Source of the DNA: Flavobacterium keumense
Lineage (GTDB): Bacteria; Bacteroidota; Bacteroidia; Flavobacteriales; Flavobacteriaceae
Assembly (NCBI RefSeq): GCF_029866485.1
Contig: NZ_CP092332.1
Coordinates: 1,364,001 to 1,428,000, forward strand
DNA: 64,000 nucleotides
Direction of reading: 5' to 3'
The first letter of the stretch is position 1; each line of letters opens with the position of its first letter. The translations under genes and the position numbers were made by a program. The notes below the pieces were generated by a model. It did no database searches, was not told where the DNA came from, and saw only the letters and a list, made by a program, of their open reading frames with translations. Shown here piece after piece: positions 43,923 through 52,349 of the stretch.

Positions 43923-44017
43923 CAAATTTGAAATTAGTTAATCCATTTGGGAAGGTATTATTTAATCGGTATTGGTTTCATTTTATTATGTATTTTAGCT
44001 TTTCAATTGTATTAAAA

Positions 44018-45121
44018 ATGAAAAACGGTATCACACTTTTTTTAGTAGCTTTTATTTCTTTGGCACAAGCTCAAACTAAAAAACTACCTTTATTAATAGG
44101 TACTTATACCAATAGTTGTGACAGTAAAGGAATTTACGTGTACGATTTTGATACCAATACGGGTGATTTTGTATTCAAAAATGCGACTGATAAGGTATTT
44201 AATCCAAGTTATTTGGCACTTTCTAAAGATCAAAAGATAGTATACTCGGTTAATGAGAATGGAGCCGAAAGTACGGTAAGCTCGTTTCAATTTGATGCAG
44301 TGAGTGGAAAATTAACGAATTTGAACCAGCAAAAGGCGCAAGGTGCCGACCCATGCTATATTATCAATGACGATACGAATGTGATTGTAGCCAATTATTC
44401 GGGAGGAAATATTGCTGTTTTTGGCAAAAAATCGAATGGTAGTTTGTCTGCCATTAAACAAGAAGTACAACACAAAGGAAAAGGAGTTCATCCTCGCCAA
44501 GAAAGCGCACACGTACACATGGTGTATTTTTCGCCAGATAAAAAACACGTACTAAGTACTGATTTAGGAACTGATACTGTTTATTTGTACGAATACCATC
44601 CAAATTCAGCTACCAGTGTCTTGAAATTGAAAAGTACCATTTCATTACAAGCGGGTAGTGGACCACGACATTTAACTTTTAGCAAAGACGGTAAAAAGGT
44701 GTATGTATTGCAAGAATTAAACGGCGCTTTGTCGGTTTTTAATTTTATCAATGGGAAGTTGAATGCAATCCAAGAAACCACTATTTTAGCGAAAGACTTT
44801 AAAGGTAATTTTACAGGAGCCGATATTCATATTTCACCTGACGGAAAATTTTTGTATGCTTCGAATAGAGGAGAAGCCAATACCATTTCGATTTTTAAAA
44901 TCCTAAAAAATGGGCAGTTACAGCCACAATCAGTGGTTTCTACTTTAGGGAAAGGACCTCGTAATTTTGTTATTGACCCCACAGGTAGGTTTCTTTTAGT
45001 AGCGCATCAATACTCAAATGAAGTAGTTGTTTTTAAAAGAAATGCGGTCTCGGGAGCTATAACTGATTCAGGTAAACGCCTAGAATTATGCTCACCGGTC
45101 TGCCTGGTGTTTGGGAAATAA
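44018..45121 (+). CDS. exported lactonase (6-phosphogluconolactonase-like beta-propeller)
   Basis: A 367-residue protein starting at the ATG at 44018, where a signal peptide begins (MKNGITLFLVAFISLAQAQ); an upstream extension to 43892 would bury it. The body is a seven-bladed propeller of the YbhE/Pgl lactonase family: LLIGTYTNSCDSKGIYVYDFD, NPSYLALSKDQKIVYSVNE, HVHMVYFSPDKKHVLSTDLGTD and GPRHLTFSKDGKKVYVLQEL are blade motifs. Because it is exported it is not the cytoplasmic pentose-phosphate enzyme; a periplasmic sugar lactone is a likely substrate (inference). Confidence 0.88.
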   Translation: MKNGITLFLVAFISLAQAQTKKLPLLIGTYTNSCDSKGIYVYDFDTNTGDFVFKNATDKVFNPSYLALSKDQKIVYSVNENGAESTVSSFQFDAVSGKLTNLNQQKAQGADPCYIINDDTNVIVANYSGGNIAVFGKKSNGSLSAIKQEVQHKGKGVHPRQESAHVHMVYFSPDKKHVLSTDLGTDTVYLYEYHPNSATSVLKLKSTISLQAGSGPRHLTFSKDGKKVYVLQELNGALSVFNFINGKLNAIQETTILAKDFKGNFTGADIHISPDGKFLYASNRGEANTISIFKILKNGQLQPQSVVSTLGKGPRNFVIDPTGRFLLVAHQYSNEVVVFKRNAVSGAITDSGKRLELCSPVCLVFGK

Positions 45122-45176
45122 TATTAGATTTACGATATACGATATGCGATTTTCGAAAAGAGTAAATAAGATACTA

Positions 45177-46523
45177 TTATTTTTTCTTCTTTTTCTGCGC
45201 TCTGGTTTTGAGCATGTTTCGATTGACAGAACCGTGTGTTTTCTTCTTGGTTTTAGAAGGTCCACCTAGGTTGATTTTGGTATTCTTTTTGGCTTTTTCA
45301 TGAAAAGCACCTTCTCCTTCTAATTTGACTTTTTTCATTAAAAATTTCACCGGTTGGCGGTCTTTTTCAGGGCCAATTAATTTGATTGAAACTTCAACTT
45401 CTTCTGGAAAAGGAGTGATTTCCAGTTCAGTATTCATTAATACTTCAACTTCTATGAATGATTCCTCTTCGCGAGGTGCTACAAAACTAATAGAAGTTCC
45501 TTCGGCATCGGCACGACCGGTACGTCCAATACGGTGCATGTACAATTCAGGTAGTTCTGGCATTTCGAAGTTGATGACGTGTGTAATATTGGAAATATCC
45601 AAACCTCTCGCCATAATATCAGTCGTAATTAATCCGCGTAAATTGCCTTCTTGAAACTCTGCCATCGTATTCAAACGGTAGTTTTGTGACTTGTTGGAGT
45701 GAATTACTCCAAACTGTCCTTCAAACGCTTCTTCAATACTTTCAAAAAGTAGATCCGATATTTTTTTATTGTTTACAAAAACCAAAACACGGCTCATCGT
45801 TTGATCTGTAGTCAATAAATGTTTCAGCAAATTGACTTTGGTATTGAAATTTGGAACTTGGTAAGTGATTTGTGTAATTTTTTCTAAAGGTGTTCCTGAG
45901 GCAGATAATGTCACTTCTTCTGGGTAATCAAAAAAGTCATTCAAAACGTCATCTACTTCCTCAGTCATCGTGGCTGAAAATAAGATGTTTTGACGTTTGG
46001 TTTTCATCATCGCTAGCAAGGCAGTTAATTGAGGTCTGAAACCAAGATTGAGCATTTCGTCAAATTCGTCAATGACTAATTTTTGAGTTTCGTCAAAACG
46101 AACTACAGCGTCTAACGCTAAATCCATAGTTCTGCCCGGTGTTCCTACTAAAATGTCCACACCTTCGTAAACGGCTTTTTTCTGAGTATTGATGTTGACC
46201 CCTCCGTAAATTCCGAGGGTTTTGACCGACATGTATTTAGTCAGTTTTTCTACTTCTTCCACCACTTGAACGACTAATTCTCGGGTTGGAACCAAAATCA
46301 CAATTTTTGGAGTGTTGGTATTGGTAAACTTGTATAGTTTTAGTAGAGGTAATAAATAAGCAAAGGTTTTACCCGTTCCTGTTTGTGCAATTCCCATCAT
46401 ATCACGACCCGACATAATCACAGAAAATGATTTTTCCTGAATAGGAGTAGGCGTAGTAAAGCCTAACTCATCAATGGCTTTTTGCAAGGATTTAGGGAGA
46501 TTGAATTGCTCAAAAGTACTCAT
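45177..46523 (-). CDS. DEAD-box RNA helicase (RhlE-like)
   Basis: A 448-residue helicase. Motifs are IAQTGTGKTFAYLLPLL (I), PTRELVVQV (Ia), GTPGRTMDLA, IDEFDEMLNLG (motif II; the core is DEFD instead of DEAD), FSATMTEEV (III), LITTDIMARGLDI (V) and HRIGRTGRAD (VI). The C-terminus is a basic tail ending in GSVNRNMLKTRAQKKKKK. The DEFD form of motif II is a notable variant; the first Asp and Glu for magnesium and ATP remain. It probably acts in ribosome assembly or RNA turnover. Confidence 0.92.
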   Translation of the reverse strand: MSTFEQFNLPKSLQKAIDELGFTTPTPIQEKSFSVIMSGRDMMGIAQTGTGKTFAYLLPLLKLYKFTNTNTPKIVILVPTRELVVQVVEEVEKLTKYMSVKTLGIYGGVNINTQKKAVYEGVDILVGTPGRTMDLALDAVVRFDETQKLVIDEFDEMLNLGFRPQLTALLAMMKTKRQNILFSATMTEEVDDVLNDFFDYPEEVTLSASGTPLEKITQITYQVPNFNTKVNLLKHLLTTDQTMSRVLVFVNNKKISDLLFESIEEAFEGQFGVIHSNKSQNYRLNTMAEFQEGNLRGLITTDIMARGLDISNITHVINFEMPELPELYMHRIGRTGRADAEGTSISFVAPREEESFIEVEVLMNTELEITPFPEEVEVSIKLIGPEKDRQPVKFLMKKVKLEGEGAFHEKAKKNTKINLGGPSKTKKKTHGSVNRNMLKTRAQKKKKK

Positions 46524-46538
46524 AAATTGCTATTTTGT

Positions 46539-46547
46539 GCAAAGGTA
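46539..46547 (-). promoter_or_regulatory. candidate -7 box for the second DEAD-box gene
   Basis: Minus strand TACCTTTGC (plus GCAAAGGTA), 16 bases upstream of the start; same nine bases as at 21183-21191. Confidence 0.6.
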
Positions 46548-46592
46548 CATTAAAATGAGGGATTTTTGGTGTATTAAGTTGTTCGTGTCAAA

Positions 46593-47357
46593 TTAAAACC
46601 CCTCAAACACACCCAACCCAAACAATGCAAAATCATATTTTACTGGGTCATTCGGGTCTAGAATTCGCAATTGAGTATCGAGTTCGGCTAAGGCTTTAGC
46701 GTCATTTTGTTTGCGGTGCAATAAGCCTAATTTTCGCGCCACATTACCCGAATGTACATCGAGTGGGCAAGAGAGCGTTGCAGCTGAGATACTTTTCCAA
46801 ATACCTAAATCGACACCTTTGTTATCTTGGCGCACCATCCAGCGCAAAAACATATTGATTCGTTTAGCCGCCGAATTATTTAATGGGTCTGAAATGTGTT
46901 TTTGAGTTCGTGGGGTATGTGGAACATTAAAAAAAAGTTTCTTGAATTCGTGTATGCTCTTTTGCATAGACAATGGTTCTTGGTTTTGAGCAAAAACGGC
47001 TTCGAGTCCGTTGAGGTTTTTATAAATGTGTTGTAACCCTTTGACAAAAACAATAAAATCCTGTCCGTTGAAGGTGCGATGTACAAACGATTCTAAGTCG
47101 TTCAAATCTTTCTCTTGATGCGAAAGGACAAAGTCATAAGGGGTATTACCCATTAATTCCATCATGCGATGTGCATTTTTGATAATCATCTTTCTATTGC
47201 CCCAAGCAATGGTTGCTGCTAAAAATCCAGCTATTTCAATATCTTCTTTTTGAGAAAATAAATGCGGAATTTGAACGGGGTCGCTATCGATAAAATCTCG
47301 GGTATTGTATTGGGTAACTTTTTCGTCTAGAAAAGATTTTAGTTCAGAATGAGTCAT
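46593..47357 (-). CDS. TIGR02757/DUF2400 family protein
   Basis: A 254-residue protein. VQIPHLFSQKEDIEIAGFLAATIAWGNRKMIIKNAHRMMELMGNTPYDFV and the C-terminal LSCPLDVHSGNVARKLGLLHRKQNDAKALAELDTQLRILDPNDPVKYDFALFGLG are the two blocks I associate with TIGR02757. The second block resembles the helix-hairpin-helix and Asp region of DNA glycosylases (LD VHxxxVARxLG), so a DNA-repair-like fold is plausible, but the function is unknown. It follows the ABC ATPase gene by 30 bases. Confidence 0.85.
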   Translation of the reverse strand: MTHSELKSFLDEKVTQYNTRDFIDSDPVQIPHLFSQKEDIEIAGFLAATIAWGNRKMIIKNAHRMMELMGNTPYDFVLSHQEKDLNDLESFVHRTFNGQDFIVFVKGLQHIYKNLNGLEAVFAQNQEPLSMQKSIHEFKKLFFNVPHTPRTQKHISDPLNNSAAKRINMFLRWMVRQDNKGVDLGIWKSISAATLSCPLDVHSGNVARKLGLLHRKQNDAKALAELDTQLRILDPNDPVKYDFALFGLGVFEGF

Positions 47358-47387
47358 AGTAGAAAGACATTAAATAATGTTTTGCAA

Positions 47388-48053
47388 TTAAGGATTGCTA
47401 ATTTGTCCGTCTACCATGATTAATTTTCTGTCCGCCATATTAGCTAGTTCTTCGTTGTGCGTTACAATCACAAAAGTTTGCCCGAACTCATCACGCAATT
47501 GAAAAAACAATTGGTGTAAATTTTCTGCTGAATGGGTATCGAGGTTTCCAGAAGGCTCATCGGCAAAAATAACGTCTGGTTTATTGACTAAAGCCCGAGC
47601 TACTGCTACACGTTGTTGTTCACCTCCCGAAAGGGCATTGGGTTTGTGATCCATTCGGTCTGAAAGACCTAAATACTCCAAGAGGCGTTTCGCTTCTTTT
47701 TCAGTTTCTTGTTTGTTTTTATTGGCAATAAAAGCCGGAATGCATACATTTTCTAAAGCCGTAAATTCAGGAAGTAATTGGTGAAATTGAAAGATAAACC
47801 CCAGATTTAAGTTTCTGAATTGGGATAAGGTTTTATCATTCATGGTCAACACATTTTCGCCATTGATGAATAATTCTGTTCCCTCTTGTATTGAAGGCTT
47901 GTCTAATGTGCCGAGTAGTTGTAACAAGGTTGTTTTTCCTGCTCCCGAAGCCCCAACAATAGCAACGATTTCTCCTTTTTGAATGTGTAAATTAACTCCT
48001 TTTACCACTTCTAATTGGTCGTAAAATTTATGTAGGTTTTTCGCTTGTATCAT
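47388..48053 (-). CDS. ABC transporter ATP-binding protein, LolD/MacB-like
   Basis: A 221-residue ATPase started at the ATG at 48053 (the family begins [11 protein letters not shown]; the extension to 48098 lacks homology). Walker A is [19 protein letters not shown], the signature [19 protein letters not shown], Walker [16 protein letters not shown] and the switch His lies in [10 protein letters not shown]. This is the subfamily that drives LolCDE lipoprotein release or MacB-type efflux; the permease is not adjacent, so the partner is unknown. It may be co-transcribed with TIGR02757. Confidence 0.9.
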   Translation of the reverse strand: MIQAKNLHKFYDQLEVVKGVNLHIQKGEIVAIVGASGAGKTTLLQLLGTLDKPSIQEGTELFINGENVLTMNDKTLSQFRNLNLGFIFQFHQLLPEFTALENVCIPAFIANKNKQETEKEAKRLLEYLGLSDRMDHKPNALSGGEQQRVAVARALVNKPDVIFADEPSGNLDTHSAENLHQLFFQLRDEFGQTFVIVTHNEELANMADRKLIMVDGQISNP

Positions 48054-48118
48054 TTGGAACTTGTTTTTACAAAGAAACAAAGATTTTTGGTTATCCAAAT
48101 GAAAAATTTAGGTTCGAA

Positions 48119-48424
48119 TTATTTTTCTTTGAACAAGAATCCCAAACCCATTTGGCGCAAGAGTTTCTTTTCAAATTGCCAGAAAAAGGGAAACTGACCA
48201 AAAAGAAATCCAATGCCAACTAAAAGTACTTGGTATAATGGGAATATCAAAAGTAGTCGGATAGGAGTGAAGAAAAATCCGAAATCATCTTTAGTAATTT
48301 CTAGCCATATACATACAGGTTTCGAAGCCATTGCTGAGGCTGAACCCGTGATTGCAAAAACGATAAAAATAATAGCCAGTTGGAAATTGGATTGCACTCC
48401 CCAACGCTCTTTTAATTTTTTCAT
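48119..48424 (-). CDS. small membrane protein (DUF6787-like)
   Basis: A 101-residue protein with two hydrophobic segments (about residues 16-36 and 52-76). MKKLKERWGVQSNFQLAIIFIVFAITGSASA and GFLFGQFPFFWQFEKKLLRQMGLGF resemble the family I recall as DUF6787, found in Bacteroidota next to the LolD-like gene. Function unknown. It precedes the ABC gene on the same strand by 65 bases. Confidence 0.7.
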   Translation of the reverse strand: MKKLKERWGVQSNFQLAIIFIVFAITGSASAMASKPVCIWLEITKDDFGFFFTPIRLLLIFPLYQVLLVGIGFLFGQFPFFWQFEKKLLRQMGLGFLFKEK

Positions 48425-48480
48425 TAGGATTATCTAAAGCATTACAAAGTTATGATTTTTGCACTAACTAAAGTATAAAA

Positions 48481-48507
48481 AAAGGATGTCTTTTTGGGAC
48501 ATCCTTT
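48481..48507 (-). terminator. terminator of serA
   Basis: 10-base arms AAAGGATGTC (48481-48490) and GACATCCTTT (48498-48507) followed, read on the minus strand, by a T-run. It lies 22 bases after the serA stop. Confidence 0.9.
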
Positions 48508-48528
48508 GTATCTATATATTTGAAAAAA

Positions 48529-49479
48529 TTAACCTAAAATACTGATGATTTGTTGCGCTAATTCTGTTCCAATTCTATCTTGTGCTTCTCCTGTAGCAGC
48601 TCCAATGTGAGGAGTCAAAGAGATTTTTGGGTGCATAAGGATTTTGATTTCTGGTTTTGGTTCGCTTTCAAATACGTCTAATCCAGCAAAACCAACTTTT
48701 CCGCTGTCTAATGCTTCGATTAAAGCAATTTCGTCAATTACCCCACCACGCGCGCAGTTTACAATACCTACACCATCTTTCATAATAGCCAATTCCGCTT
48801 TTGAGATGATGTATCCGTTTTGAGCAGGAACGTGTAATGAAATGAAGTCAGCTTCTTTGAATAACGATTCTAATGATTGCGATACAATAGTTGTAGTTAC
48901 TGATTGTCCGTCAAAGAATTCTACTTTTACATCTACTTTATCAATAAAACTATCTGCAGCAATTACTTTCATCCCTAAACCAAGCGCCATTTTTGCAGTA
49001 GCTTGACCAATACGACCAATACCTACAATACCTAAAGTTTTACCTCTTAATTCAGTTCCGTTAGCGTATGCTTTTTTCAATCCTTCAAAGTTAGCATCTC
49101 CTTCTAAAGGCATATTTCTGTTGGAGTCGTGTAAAAAACGAACCCCATTAAATAAGTGACCAAAAACCAACTCAGCAACTGATTCTGAAGAAGAAGCAGG
49201 TGTGTTGATTACATTGATTCCTTTGCTTTTAGCATATTCAACATCAATGTTATCCATTCCAACACCACCACGACCGATGATTTTGATACCAGGACAAGCA
49301 TCGATAATGTCTTTACGAACTTTAGTTGCGCTACGAACTAAAATAACACTTATATTATTTTCGTTAATAAAGTTAGCCACTTGTTCTTGGGCTACTTTAG
49401 TAGTAATCACTTCAAATCCACCTTTTTCTAATGCTTGAATTCCACTTTTAGAAATTCCGTCATTTGCTAATACTTTCAT
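48529..49479 (-). CDS. serA: D-3-phosphoglycerate dehydrogenase
   Basis: A 316-residue NAD-dependent 2-hydroxyacid dehydrogenase, first step of serine synthesis from 3-phosphoglycerate. The nucleotide-binding Rossmann motif is GIVGIGRIGQATAKMALGLGMKVIA, the catalytic region includes RGGVGMDNIDVEYA, NCARGGVIDEIAL (Arg) and PHIGAATGEAQDRI (His). It lacks the C-terminal ACT domain of E. coli SerA, so serine feedback by that route is not expected. serC lies upstream on the same strand with a 91-base gap, forming the expected pathway pair. Confidence 0.9.
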   Translation of the reverse strand: MKVLANDGISKSGIQALEKGGFEVITTKVAQEQVANFINENNISVILVRSATKVRKDIIDACPGIKIIGRGGVGMDNIDVEYAKSKGINVINTPASSSESVAELVFGHLFNGVRFLHDSNRNMPLEGDANFEGLKKAYANGTELRGKTLGIVGIGRIGQATAKMALGLGMKVIAADSFIDKVDVKVEFFDGQSVTTTIVSQSLESLFKEADFISLHVPAQNGYIISKAELAIMKDGVGIVNCARGGVIDEIALIEALDSGKVGFAGLDVFESEPKPEIKILMHPKISLTPHIGAATGEAQDRIGTELAQQIISILG

Positions 49480-49486
49480 TTATTTT

Positions 49487-49569
49487 AATTTAAAGATTGA
49501 ATAATTTAAAGATTCAAAGATTCAATCTGGATTATTGTTTTATTTTTTCAATTTTTAAATCTTTAAATT
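49487..49569. repeat. repeats in the serC-serA gap
   Basis: The 12-mer AATTTAAAGATT occurs directly at 49487-49498 and 49503-49514, and its exact complement AATCTTTAAATT occurs at 49558-49569. Either copy can pair with the last, so two exclusive hairpins are possible in the intergenic RNA. Confidence 0.55.
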
Positions 49570-49570
49570 T

Positions 49571-50641
49571 TTAAATTGATTTTTCCAAAGCTTGCATTAC
49601 GTCAACCAATACTTGTACACTTTCAATTGGCATAGCATTGTACATAGACGCTCTGTAACCTCCAACTGAACGGTGACCTGGCAATCCAGAGATTCCAGCT
49701 TCTTTCCACATAGCATCAAAAATGGGTGCGTGTTCTGGGTTGTTCAATAAGAAAGTAGCATTCATATTAGAACGATCTTCTACCGCTGCTGCTCCTTTGA
49801 ATAAAGGATTTCTATCAATTTCGTTGTAAAGCAATTCCGCTTTAGCATTGTTGATTTTTTCTATTGCAGCAATTCCGCCTAGTTTTTTCAACCATTGTAA
49901 GGTTAGTAAAGAAGCATACACAGGGAAAACAGGTGGTGTATTGTACATACTTTCTGCTTTAATGTGTTTTGCATAATCTAACATACTTGGAATTTCTCTT
50001 CCGTTTTTACCTAAGATTTCTTCTTTGATAACTACTAAAGTTGTTCCGGCAGGTCCCATATTTTTTTGAGCTCCAGCGTAGATAATGTCAAATTTAGAAA
50101 AGTCCAATTGACGTGAAAAAATATCAGAACTCATGTCGCAAACTACGGGAATATTAGTAGTTGGTATTTCTTTCATTTGAGTTCCAAAGATAGTATTGTT
50201 ACTAGTACAGTGGAAATAATCTGCATCAGCAGGAATACTATATCCTTTAGGTACATTATTGTAATTTTGTTCTTTTGATGAAGCTACAACAACAGTTTCT
50301 CCAAAATATTTTGCTTCTTTAATTGCGGCAGATGCCCAAGTTCCAGAATCCAAATATGCTGCTTTCCCGTTTACTTTCATCAAGTTATAAGGAACCATTA
50401 AGAACTCCAAACTAGCTCCTCCGGCAAGGAAAAGGGCTTGATATCCTTTGCCTTCTAAACCTAATAATTCAAGAACTAATGCTCTAGCTTCATCCATTAC
50501 CGCAACGAAATCTTTGCTTCTGTGCGATATTTCCAAAATAGATAAACCTGAATTATTGAAATCCAAAATGGCTTGTGCTGATTTTTCAAAAACTTCTTGT
50601 GGTAAGATACAAGGTCCTGCGCTGTAGTTGTGTTTTTTCAT
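49571..50641 (-). CDS. serC: phosphoserine aminotransferase
   Basis: A 356-residue PLP enzyme converting 3-phosphohydroxypyruvate and glutamate to phosphoserine. The N-terminus MKKHNYSAGPCILPQEVFE is diagnostic; the PLP Lys is in FDIIYAGAQKNMGPAGTT, and GHRSVGGYRASMYNAM near the end binds the phosphate of the substrate. The ATG at 50641 is used instead of a TTG six codons upstream. It precedes serA and follows the acyl-CoA reductase gene at 90 bases. Confidence 0.96.
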   Translation of the reverse strand: MKKHNYSAGPCILPQEVFEKSAQAILDFNNSGLSILEISHRSKDFVAVMDEARALVLELLGLEGKGYQALFLAGGASLEFLMVPYNLMKVNGKAAYLDSGTWASAAIKEAKYFGETVVVASSKEQNYNNVPKGYSIPADADYFHCTSNNTIFGTQMKEIPTTNIPVVCDMSSDIFSRQLDFSKFDIIYAGAQKNMGPAGTTLVVIKEEILGKNGREIPSMLDYAKHIKAESMYNTPPVFPVYASLLTLQWLKKLGGIAAIEKINNAKAELLYNEIDRNPLFKGAAAVEDRSNMNATFLLNNPEHAPIFDAMWKEAGISGLPGHRSVGGYRASMYNAMPIESVQVLVDVMQALEKSI

Positions 50642-50731
50642 GGTTGTTGTTTGTTCCAAAATTTAAAAGTGCAAATTTCGGGAATCAGACTTTAAAAACC
50701 GTTAAATAATCAGAAATATTTAAACAATTTT

Positions 50732-51793
50732 TTACTTTATTGTTAACGAAAACGAAATAGTATCAACATTGTCTGCATAATCCCATAATTGAGGGTGTTG
50801 TGTCTGTCCAAATGGAATACTGTTTTTTATTAAATTATTGCTTACAATACATTGGATTTTTTCGGTATCTAATTCCAATCTTTTCTCGACTTCAGCAAGG
50901 GTGTCGTAGTATTCATAAAATACGCTAGAAATAGGAGAGGCGTAGTTGATGTCTTCTTTTAGAGTCAAAAATCCGTTGTCCAATAATTGGTAATTACTCA
51001 TTAAAAAAACCGCCTTATTGTAGTCGTAATTATTAGCATATTTTTCATAATGAATCACGTCTTGGTATTCAAATATTGCTTCAAAAAAGGCGTCAAATGA
51101 ATAGCCTTTTGGGACAAAAAGTTTGGAAACATTGCGGCAACCTAACCCAAAATAACGGAAAATATCTTCACCTAAAGCAACGAGTTGTTCTTTGGTTTCG
51201 TTACCATTTAAAACGGCAACCGAATTTCTGTTTTTTCGAATGATAGAAGGCTTGTCTTTAAAATAATATTCAAAATAACGCGCTGTGTTGTTGCTTCCTG
51301 TGGCAATAACCGCATCAAAATTTTCTAATTTTCCTGAGACAAAAGTGATTTTGTTGGCCAATTCAGGTTCAATTGCAATGAGATATTTTGCTAAAAAAGG
51401 TAGTAAGTATTGGTCGTCAGAGGATGTTTTAACAATTGCATTATGTCCAGCCATTAAAACGGAAATAAAATCGTGAAATCCAACTAGCGGAATATTTCCT
51501 GCTAAAATTAATGCAATAGTTTTGGATTTGTTACCATTAAAATCATAAGACGATGTCCATTGATTTAGGTTTGCAGGTGTTAAGGCTTTCGCCCAAGATT
51601 GTATCGAAAAATACACTTGTTCAGGAGTGTACCAGCCGTTATGCGATTGCGACAAATGAATCAATTGATGGAAATCGTCAAAAAACAAATCATTTTGAGG
51701 AACGCTAGAATCTTTAGTCGAATTGTCTTCTGCAAACTGATTTAAAAAGCGTCCTAATGTAACAAAAACATTTTTTTTTGTTTCTAAGTCCAT
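50732..51793 (-). CDS. LuxC-like acyl-CoA/acyl-protein reductase
   Basis: A 353-residue protein of the LuxC family, related to aldehyde dehydrogenases. LILAGNIPLVGFHDFISVLMAGHNAIVKTSSDD is the NAD(P)-binding part, and the thiol nucleophile is the Cys in RYFGLGCRNVSKLFVPKGYSFDAFF. Such enzymes reduce acyl thioesters to aldehydes; here the natural substrate is unknown, and I recall the gene next to serC and the ferredoxin in many Flavobacteriia. A promoter with both boxes lies upstream. Confidence 0.85.
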   Translation of the reverse strand: MDLETKKNVFVTLGRFLNQFAEDNSTKDSSVPQNDLFFDDFHQLIHLSQSHNGWYTPEQVYFSIQSWAKALTPANLNQWTSSYDFNGNKSKTIALILAGNIPLVGFHDFISVLMAGHNAIVKTSSDDQYLLPFLAKYLIAIEPELANKITFVSGKLENFDAVIATGSNNTARYFEYYFKDKPSIIRKNRNSVAVLNGNETKEQLVALGEDIFRYFGLGCRNVSKLFVPKGYSFDAFFEAIFEYQDVIHYEKYANNYDYNKAVFLMSNYQLLDNGFLTLKEDINYASPISSVFYEYYDTLAEVEKRLELDTEKIQCIVSNNLIKNSIPFGQTQHPQLWDYADNVDTISFSLTIK

Positions 51794-51821
51794 AATGTTT
51801 GTTTATGAATGGTTTTGATTG

Positions 51822-51830
51822 TAATTTTGC
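51822..51830 (+). promoter_or_regulatory. candidate -7 box for the ferredoxin gene
   Basis: TAATTTTGC on the plus strand, directly abutting the minus-strand -7 box of the reductase gene. The leader to 51929 would be about 92 bases. Confidence 0.4.
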
Positions 51831-51862
51831 ACAAAGATAATGAGTGAAAAGGCAATAGCCAA
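51831..51862 (-). promoter_or_regulatory. promoter for the LuxC-like gene
   Basis: Minus strand TTG (51862-51860), a 20-base spacer and TATCTTTGT (51839-51831) fit the Bacteroidota pattern; the start codon is 38 bases further. Confidence 0.65.
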
Positions 51863-51928
51863 AAGTTTAAAAAATAAGGCGAATTACTTTGAAATAATTT
51901 AAACTTTTAAACAACTAAACTTAATAGA

Positions 51929-52279
51929 ATGGCAATTATTATTACAGATGAATGTATCAATTGTGGTGCTTGTGAGCCAGAATGTCCAAATACTGCAATT
52001 TACGAAGGAGCTGATGACTGGAGGTATAAAGACGGAACTAAATTAACGGGTAAAGTGATTTTGCCAGATGGTACTGAAATTGACGCTGACGCAGCGCAAA
52101 CACCAATTTCAGATGATGTATATTACATTGTTCCTGGAAAATGTACGGAATGTAAAGGTTTTCACGATGAACCACAATGTGCGGCTGTTTGCCCTGTGGA
52201 TTGTTGTATCCCTGATGAAAACCACGTAGAGTCTGAAGAAACCTTGTTAAACAGACAAGCATTTTTGCATAACGAATAA
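51929..52279 (+). CDS. ferredoxin with two [4Fe-4S] clusters
   Basis: A 116-residue electron carrier. The first cluster motif is [13 protein letters not shown] and the second [19 protein letters not shown], with CxxCx8CxxxC spacing typical of the Allochromatium/YfhL-type ferredoxins. Between them lies an acidic insertion (residues 30-65). It is transcribed divergently from the LuxC-like reductase gene; the two might work together, but that is inference. A terminator follows the stop. Confidence 0.93.
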   Translation: MAIIITDECINCGACEPECPNTAIYEGADDWRYKDGTKLTGKVILPDGTEIDADAAQTPISDDVYYIVPGKCTECKGFHDEPQCAAVCPVDCCIPDENHVESEETLLNRQAFLHNE

Positions 52280-52300
52280 TTTTTAAAACTTTATTGTAAA

Positions 52301-52330
52301 AAAAATCCTGAGCAATTACTCAGGATTTTT
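52301..52330. terminator. bidirectional terminator after ferredoxin
   Basis: 12-base arms AAAAATCCTGAG (52301-52312) and CTCAGGATTTTT (52319-52330) with a six-base loop, between convergent ferredoxin and TonB-dependent receptor genes. Confidence 0.92.
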
Positions 52331-52349
52331 TTGTTTCTAAAAAGTTGAA

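Noticed and set aside
43892..44017. N-terminal extension of the lactonase gene
   Set aside because: It would put 42 residues before an obvious signal peptide; the ATG at 44018 is the sensible start.
45122..45176. Terminator between the lactonase and second helicase genes
   Set aside because: Only short ACGAT/ATCGT-like complementarity is visible, without a stable stem and T-run.
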